From Aldehydirespirator sp965220345 (GTDB lineage: Bacteria > Actinomycetota > Acidimicrobiia > Acidimicrobiales > Aldehydirespiratoraceae), in contig OZ244822.1 of assembly GCA_965220345.1 (NCBI GenBank), positions 1,054,001 through 1,118,000 on the forward strand: a stretch of 64,000 bases of DNA. Reading direction: 5' to 3'. The notes beneath the pieces are model-generated. The model saw nothing but the letters and a program-made list of their open reading frames with translations. It was not told where the DNA came from and made no database searches. Numbering within the stretch: position 1 is the first letter of the stretch; each line of letters opens with the position of its first letter. A program made the translations under genes and the position numbers. Shown here piece by piece: positions 59,417 through 64,000 of this stretch.

Positions 59417-60304
59417 TTAGGTTGGGTTGATGGCTATTACTTCTCCGCAGAGGTAAGCCCAGAATCCATCATTACTGTCGGCCCAGCGCCGGAAGGCAGC
59501 AGAAATCTCTTGTAGTTCTTCGTGGTCGGCGAAACCGTTGGCGGTGACGTGCTTGGCGAAGTCGCTCTCTAAGGCTCGCACCGCCCACATTTGCCCCCAG
59601 GCTTGCCTGGCTTCGGGTGTGGCATGAGTCACGACGCTGGCCGTGACCGTCGGCTCAGCAAAACCGGCTTTAAGCACCCACCCCAGCAGGAAACGTCCGG
59701 CATCGGCTTCGCCTCCGTTGGCAGCTGACACTTGGTGATATAACTCGCGCCAGCGTTCAATAGCAGGGTCGCGGGGTGCGTGGATCATGGTGTCGTAGTC
59801 GGAGTCGCGCAAAGCCACTAGTCCGCCGGGCCGTAGCACTCGCCGGGCTTCACGCAGCGCCGTTACTGGATCAGCGAGATGCTGCATTACCTGATGTGCA
59901 TAAACCACATCGAAACTGTCGTCGTCGAAAGGCAGTTCATAGGCCGAAGCGATCTCGAAACTCACGTTGAGAGTTCCAGCCTCGCCGGCACCCCCGCTTG
60001 CAGCCTCGCCAGCACCACCGCTTTTAGCCTCGCCAGCAGCCTTGCTTGCTGTTTCGGCTGCGGCTTGACGTGCTTGCTGCACCATCTCAGCGGACTTGTC
60101 CACCCCGACCACCCGGCGAACGTGACGTGCCAACCCCAAAGTGATCGTGGCTGGCCCGCATCCTAGGTCAAGCAGTTCGTGGTGAGATGCCAGCCGAGGC
60201 AACACAAACGCTGCACAGGTTTCAGCGCTGCGTTGCGCATACGAGTCAACGATCACAGCGTGATAACCGTGCGCGTAACGTTCTGAACGTTCTTGAGTGT
60301 TCAT
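59417..60304 (-). CDS. SAM-dependent methyltransferase (ubiE-like) with repeat insert
   Basis: 295 residues. S-adenosylmethionine is bound by LLDLGCGPATITLGLA near residue 45 (motif I) and VVGVDKSAEMV (motif II); FDVVYAHQVMQHL is motif IV-like and VLRPGGLVALRDSD is the post-motif. After motif II an Ala/Gly/Glu-rich stretch (GEAKSGGAGEA and so on) interrupts the fold; it is coded by three 24-bp repeats. The start is taken at ATG 60304 (MNTQERSERYAHG); the frame continues to 60382 but would overlap the preceding peptidase gene. Acceptor substrate is unknown. Confidence 0.85.
   Translation of the reverse strand: MNTQERSERYAHGYHAVIVDSYAQRSAETCAAFVLPRLASHHELLDLGCGPATITLGLARHVRRVVGVDKSAEMVQQARQAAAETASKAAGEAKSGGAGEAASGGAGEAGTLNVSFEIASAYELPFDDDSFDVVYAHQVMQHLADPVTALREARRVLRPGGLVALRDSDYDTMIHAPRDPAIERWRELYHQVSAANGGEADAGRFLLGWVLKAGFAEPTVTASVVTHATPEARQAWGQMWAVRALESDFAKHVTANGFADHEELQEISAAFRRWADSNDGFWAYLCGEVIAINPT
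59977..60048. repeat. Three 24-bp tandem repeats inside the methyltransferase gene
   Basis: Units 59977-60000, 60001-60024 and 60025-60048 share the core agcctcgcc and a common pattern. Each adds eight residues of an Ala/Gly/Glu-rich loop in frame. Confidence 0.85.
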
Positions 60305-60345
60305 TTGATGACTTGCGGGTTCAGGTTGCTGGCACATGGGCTGGG

Positions 60346-62136
60346 TTATTGAAGCTTTGGCATGGTTTCGTCGTAGAGCCATGATTCGACCAGTTCCACT
60401 GCTTCGCTTCCGGCGAACTCGTCAACGATCCCCAAGAATTCATCGGTGTTAGTGGTGCTTCCTGCTGAACGGTTGTAATGGGTTCGCATTATTCGCCAAA
60501 ATACATCATCCCCGACATAGCGCTGTAATGCATAAAGAGTTCCAGCACCTCGAAAATACACGGAGGCATCAAAAAGTTCCTTCACTTCAATGTCTTTGGG
60601 TGGCGGCTCGTCGGTCAGCCAAGCTAGATACGAGTTGATGTGCTGATCAAAATCCAACTCGAAATGCTGTGCTTCAAACCGCAGATGCAGGTATGTAGCG
60701 AAGCCTTCGTTGAGCCAAATATCGCTCCAATCTTCGGGCGATACCGAGTTGCCCCACCACTGATGAGCAGCTTCGTGTGCGATGATGCCAGGCCCGAGTG
60801 TGTCAGTGCCGTGGATCGACAGCGTCTGATTTTCCAGCGCCAACCCCAACGAAAACGGTGTCACGAAAGTTCCGTAGGCATCAAAGGGATACGGCCCCAG
60901 ATGCTCTTCCAAGAAGTTGAGCACCTTCGGAGTCACTGACAGTGCTTGCAGAACACCGGGCGAAGCGCCGCGCGGCACATAGTCACGGATCACCGGCCCG
61001 CCCGGGCGCAGTGCGCCTTGGTCAACACGCTCAAAGTCACCGATATAAACCGCGGCTAGGTAGCTGGCCATCGGATCGTCCATCCGCCAAGTGAAAGTGG
61101 TTTCGCTGCTGCCAGCTCTGCCTTCGCCATCGCTGCTGTCACTACCTATACCGCTGTCACTGGTGGATACATCAACGAGCAGTCCGTTGGAAGCCGCAAC
61201 GAACGGTTCGGGCACGGTAATCATGATCTCGTAGGTGGCTTTGTCGAGGGGATGATTGTTGGACGGAAACCAGGTCATTGACCCCGACGGCTGGCTCAAT
61301 GTGTAAATCACATCGCCGCGACGTAACCAACCCAACTCAGAGAACGGCACTCCTGGATCTGTTATCGGCTCTGGGTTGCCCGAATAACGGACTTCTGCAT
61401 CGAACCGCGAACCCTGCTCAATCGGTTCGTCCAACAGGATCGTCATTTCGCTTCCCGAACGGCGGAACTCGGTTTCGCTGCCGTTGACGGTGACCGATTC
61501 AACCGCAAGCCCCGAGAAATCAAGGTTGAACTGCTGGAGATTCTCGTCGGCCATAACGCTGAGAAGTGTGGTGGCGACTATTGAGTTGGCCGCAGGATCC
61601 ACATCAAGGTTGATGTCGTAGTGCAACACGTCGTATCCAGGATTACCGAGCGACGGATAGAAACTGTCACCCAAACCAACCGGCACGAATGCTGAGCCAG
61701 CGTTGCGTTCATCGGCTTGCGAAGCGGTTGTCTGTGGAGTTTCTACATCCGCATCACCCGCTGTTGATGCGCTCGTTTCGGTGTCGCCTGTCGGGACTGC
61801 CGATAACCCAATGCCTGCCTCGACACCGCCATCGCTATCAACACTGCCTCCGACACTGCTACTGCTACCGCTAGCGCCACTGTTACTCTCGCCGCCGTCG
61901 CTATCAACACTGCCTCCGGTACTTCTGTCATCGTCGTCACTGTCGTTGCTACCGGCACTGCTGTTACTGCTGCCATCACCGGCATTACCTACTGTAGATG
62001 TAGGTGCAGATATAGATGATGCGGTGTCATTGTGAACATCAGCATCATCGCGACTCGTTTCACCGCAGGACACAGCTAGCAACACAAAGGCTGCAAGCAC
62101 CGTCCAGAAAACACGCAAAACACACAGTGGTTTCAT
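60346..62136 (-). CDS. M1-family metallopeptidase lipoprotein
   Basis: 596 residues. Zinc aminopeptidase of the gluzincin M1 family: zinc motif AHEAAHQWWGN with the downstream Glu in WLNEGFATYL, and the substrate-binding GLALEN corresponding to GxMEN. The signal peptide ends in a lipobox (LLAVSC, Cys24), so it is likely anchored on the outside of the membrane. Residues about 30-145 are a Ser/Gly/Asp-rich linker with a repeated GGSVDSDGG. The N-terminal beta domain begins near LHYDINLDVDP. The catalytic part is intact, but the helical C-terminal domain of larger M1 enzymes is missing, as in other short extracytoplasmic members. Confidence 0.92.
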   Translation of the reverse strand: MKPLCVLRVFWTVLAAFVLLAVSCGETSRDDADVHNDTASSISAPTSTVGNAGDGSSNSSAGSNDSDDDDRSTGGSVDSDGGESNSGASGSSSSVGGSVDSDGGVEAGIGLSAVPTGDTETSASTAGDADVETPQTTASQADERNAGSAFVPVGLGDSFYPSLGNPGYDVLHYDINLDVDPAANSIVATTLLSVMADENLQQFNLDFSGLAVESVTVNGSETEFRRSGSEMTILLDEPIEQGSRFDAEVRYSGNPEPITDPGVPFSELGWLRRGDVIYTLSQPSGSMTWFPSNNHPLDKATYEIMITVPEPFVAASNGLLVDVSTSDSGIGSDSSDGEGRAGSSETTFTWRMDDPMASYLAAVYIGDFERVDQGALRPGGPVIRDYVPRGASPGVLQALSVTPKVLNFLEEHLGPYPFDAYGTFVTPFSLGLALENQTLSIHGTDTLGPGIIAHEAAHQWWGNSVSPEDWSDIWLNEGFATYLHLRFEAQHFELDFDQHINSYLAWLTDEPPPKDIEVKELFDASVYFRGAGTLYALQRYVGDDVFWRIMRTHYNRSAGSTTNTDEFLGIVDEFAGSEAVELVESWLYDETMPKLQ

Positions 62137-62179
62137 CTTGAAGTCTTTGGAATCTTTGGCATTCGCTTTAGCACATAAC

Positions 62180-62842
62180 TCAGCGCATCACCTTTTGGGC
62201 ATGGGCGTATACACCTTGGTCATGGCTGATCTCGATCATGTTGCCGTCGGGGTCGCTGATCATGCAGATGTAGCCGATTGGCGCCTCCATGTCGACAGGC
62301 GGTGTCACCAGACAGCCTTCACTGGCTGCTTGCTGTGCCGCTTCTTCTAGCTCGGCTCGGGTAGTTACCTCTATCCCGAGATGCGCGAAAGGTGCCAGAG
62401 TGGCTATCGGAGCATTCTTGAACGGATCAGACTCAGGCAAAAACTGAGCCAGCACCAAAATGAAAGGCTTATCCGGCGAGTCATCGTGGCCGAGCCATGC
62501 CGCGAAACCGTCAATGTCGCAACGCTTGTCGAGCAGTTTTAGCGGCGTGTGCCGTTCGTACCAGTCGATGCTGGCATCAATGTCGGCAACTCGCAGCGCC
62601 ACATGCGTCCAGCGGGCATGAGGAGGCCCCACGTCGTAGTTGCCGCCGCCGGTATTGCTGCCGCCACCGTCACTGTCGTCACCGGTATTGCTGCCGCCAC
62701 CATCACCACCGTCACCGGCATCAGCGGTATTGCTGCCGCCACCATCACCACCGTCACCACCACCGCCGCCACCAGCAGCATCGCTGTCACCAGCAGCACC
62801 AGTGTCATTGCTGTCAGAGTTGTCGTTGTTGCTTATCGTCAC
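62180..62842 (-). CDS. VOC-family (glyoxalase I-like) protein with Gly/Asn/Asp-rich N-terminus
   Basis: 220 residues. Residues 1-72 are low complexity, mostly Gly, Asp, Ser and Asn, coded by trinucleotide-like repeats. The VOC domain follows: TVHVALRVADIDASIDWYERHTPL-like opening (actual start WTHVALRVADIDAS), then HLGIEVTTRAELEEA and the closing ISDPDGNMIEISHD with the usual metal-binding Glu. His in THVAL and in AHLGIE would complete the metal site. The ATG at 62842 gives the full tail; the enzyme core could also be made from an internal start, but no ATG lies near residue 72. Reaction unknown; lactoylglutathione lyase-like by fold only. Confidence 0.8.
   Translation of the reverse strand: MTISNNDNSDSNDTGAAGDSDAAGGGGGGDGGDGGGSNTADAGDGGDGGGSNTGDDSDGGGSNTGGGNYDVGPPHARWTHVALRVADIDASIDWYERHTPLKLLDKRCDIDGFAAWLGHDDSPDKPFILVLAQFLPESDPFKNAPIATLAPFAHLGIEVTTRAELEEAAQQAASEGCLVTPPVDMEAPIGYICMISDPDGNMIEISHDQGVYAHAQKVMR
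62640..62830. repeat. Trinucleotide-rich low-complexity DNA in VOC gene
   Basis: About 190 bp made largely of gcc/acc/cca/tca-like triplets, with longer repeated blocks such as gccgccaccatcaccaccg. It codes the Gly/Asp/Asn-rich N-terminus on the minus strand. It creates long spurious reading frames on both strands. Confidence 0.8.
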
Positions 62843-63013
62843 TCAACCTCCTTTCTTCTTGATTTGGAGACCCACGAACTGCTGCCGGTCACGAACTGCT
62901 GCCAATGTTGCCTGCCGTCAGAGCTGCCGGTGTCGTTGTTGTCCATCGGCTAGTCAAGTTAGCAGCACCCTGTGACACGCTCATTCGCGGTGCTGAGTAT
63001 CAGCATCCAACGG

Positions 63014-64000
63014 CTAGTTCAGCAGGCGTTGCGCGATAGCTCGAGCTTCGTCAATGCTGCCAACAAAATGATCGTCGGGCACGTTCTTTAGCGAGCCGAG
63101 CAGCCGCAGCGTCTCTTTGGTTTGGCCTGTCAAACCCATCACGATCACTTGCGTGCTTTCGTCAAGTGCAGCGTCAATCAACTGCCCGATCACTAATGCC
63201 GCGCTGTCGTCAATGTAGACCGTTTCGGAGAAGTCGAAGATCACCACTTCATGTCCGGCGACATCGGCACTCATTGTCCCGAACAGTTTGATCGACGATG
63301 CCACCGTAAAACTGCCTCGCAGCGACAGCAGCCCAGAGCGTGCCCTGAACAGGTCGTCGTCATCTGATTCCAAGTCAAAAGAATCCAGATCGAAAGAATC
63401 CAGGTCAAGAGATTCCAGGCTGAGATCATCGTCATTGTCAGTCACGTCATCGTCAGTCAGACCAGCTAGATCAGTCAGGTCAGAAGCTTCAGGGCTGGCC
63501 GAAGCTTCAGGGCTAGCCGAGGCTTCAGGGCTCGACAAGAAGGTCATGTCAAGCAACGGAGTTGACACCACTGTTTGCAGTTCGAGGCGTTCGATCTGGC
63601 GTGCGCTTGTCATGGCCGCAGCGATCAACCCCACTGCCACAGCCACTACTAGATCCGAAACCACCGCTAGACCCAGCGTCAAGATCAGCACCACCAGATT
63701 GTCACGCTGGATACGGTGGATTCGTCTCAGGTAACGCCAGTCGATGATGTCGAAACCGATCTTTATCAAGATCCCGGCCAGCACCGCGTGAGGAATCGAG
63801 TCGATGTAGCGGCCTAATCCCAGCACCAACGCCGCCAAAATCCCAGCGCAGATCACCCCAGACAACCTTGAGCGTCCACCAGCGCGAACATTGGCGACGG
63901 TGCATGAGGTGGCACCAGCCCCAGGCACGCCACCAATCAGCGACACCATCACATTGGCTGCTCCCACGCCGATCAGTTCACGGTTGGGGTCATGGGATTG
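63014..64000 (-). CDS. SulP-family anion transporter with C-terminal STAS domain (5' partial)
   Basis: C-terminal part of a SulP/SLC26 permease for sulphate, bicarbonate or another anion; the N-terminus lies beyond the window. The frame is open to the edge, beginning QSHDPNRELIGVG, followed by the family motif NVMVSLIGGVPGAGATSCTV. Remaining membrane segments include LSGVICAGILAALVLGLG, HAVLAGILIKIGFDIIDW and LVVLILTLGLAVVSDLVVAVAV. The STAS domain ends the protein (VIFDFSETVYIDDSAAL), but it is interrupted by about 65 residues of acidic, Ser/Asp/Glu-rich repeats not normally present in SulP proteins. No carbonic anhydrase or sulphur gene is visible alongside. Confidence 0.9.
   Translation of the reverse strand, partial: QSHDPNRELIGVGAANVMVSLIGGVPGAGATSCTVANVRAGGRSRLSGVICAGILAALVLGLGRYIDSIPHAVLAGILIKIGFDIIDWRYLRRIHRIQRDNLVVLILTLGLAVVSDLVVAVAVGLIAAAMTSARQIERLELQTVVSTPLLDMTFLSSPEASASPEASASPEASDLTDLAGLTDDDVTDNDDDLSLESLDLDSFDLDSFDLESDDDDLFRARSGLLSLRGSFTVASSIKLFGTMSADVAGHEVVIFDFSETVYIDDSAALVIGQLIDAALDESTQVIVMGLTGQTKETLRLLGSLKNVPDDHFVGSIDEARAIAQRLLN
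63483..63536. repeat. Three 18-bp tandem repeats within the SulP STAS insert
   Basis: Units 63483-63500, 63501-63518 and 63519-63536 (gaagcttcagggctggcc type) code SSPEAS/ASPEAS repeats. A second repeat with a 15-bp period (gaatccag type, 63372-63420) codes the LDSFDLDSFDLES stretch. Confidence 0.85.

Noticed and set aside
60305..60382. N-terminal extension of the SAM methyltransferase
   Set aside because: It would overlap the end of the M1 peptidase gene; the ATG at 60304 gives a normal start for the fold.
62549..62975. Overlapping open frames of 110-134 residues on the plus strand
   Set aside because: They arise from the trinucleotide-rich DNA coding the VOC protein's tail; composition is simple Pro/Ser/Ala or His/Arg repeats.

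Overview
The window looks like the chromosome of an uncultured marine actinobacterium, most likely class Acidimicrobiia; this is an inference from gene content. Pointers are a bioB followed by a small BsaP-like partner (an actinobacterial arrangement), an F420-type luciferase-like oxidoreductase, SLH-like repeats carrying a Cys...FCP pair, a TRAP transporter of the FcbT/TakP type, and very large secreted Calx-beta proteins of the kind often found in marine and host-associated bacteria. Genes are tightly packed. I saw no rRNA, tRNA, CRISPR array, insertion sequence or phage.

Left part (1-12.7 kb): the tail of a branched-chain amino-acid type ABC operon (livF, partial, then livG), translationally linked to bioB and followed by a bsaP-like gene; a large solitary N6-adenine methylase on the minus strand; a lone paaD; a complete three-gene TRAP transporter (Q, M, P) closed by a strong terminator; a paaI thioesterase; and a drug-efflux type MFS transporter.

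Signalling and central metabolism (12.7-27 kb, all minus strand): a five-gene operon STAS - receiver/PP2C phosphatase - RsbW-like kinase - LivK-like lipoprotein - histidine kinase, which reads as a ligand-sensing partner-switch system. Upstream of it lie malate synthase G, an F420/LLM oxidoreductase, a coiled-coil membrane protein, methenyl-tetrahydromethanopterin cyclohydrolase (mch), a short-chain dehydrogenase, a stand-alone lipoyl-domain protein and a two-subunit thiamine-diphosphate 2-oxoacid dehydrogenase E1.

Cell-surface region (27.1-54.5 kb, all plus strand): an SLH-anchored PBP4-type peptidase, an MFS transporter, and three tandem paralogous giants of about 2714, 2644 and 2508 residues. 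Each giant has a signal peptide, acidic leader, subtilase pro-domain, S8 catalytic domain with Asp/His/Ser, P-domain and 13-15 Calx-beta-like repeats, with three copies of an unfamiliar Trp-rich module of about 76 residues. Long tracts of perfect nucleotide identity between copies sit next to diverged sequence, which suggests gene conversion or recent segmental duplication. I consider this the most notable system here.

Right part (54.5-64 kb): a VOC protein, a compact restriction-modification pair (endonuclease VII-like nuclease plus SPPY methyltransferase), a class III aminotransferase, a Phd/VapC-type toxin-antitoxin pair with palindromic operator candidates, a SAM methyltransferase, an M1 peptidase lipoprotein, a second VOC protein and the C-terminal part of a SulP transporter. 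The last four all carry low-complexity inserts made of short in-frame DNA repeats.
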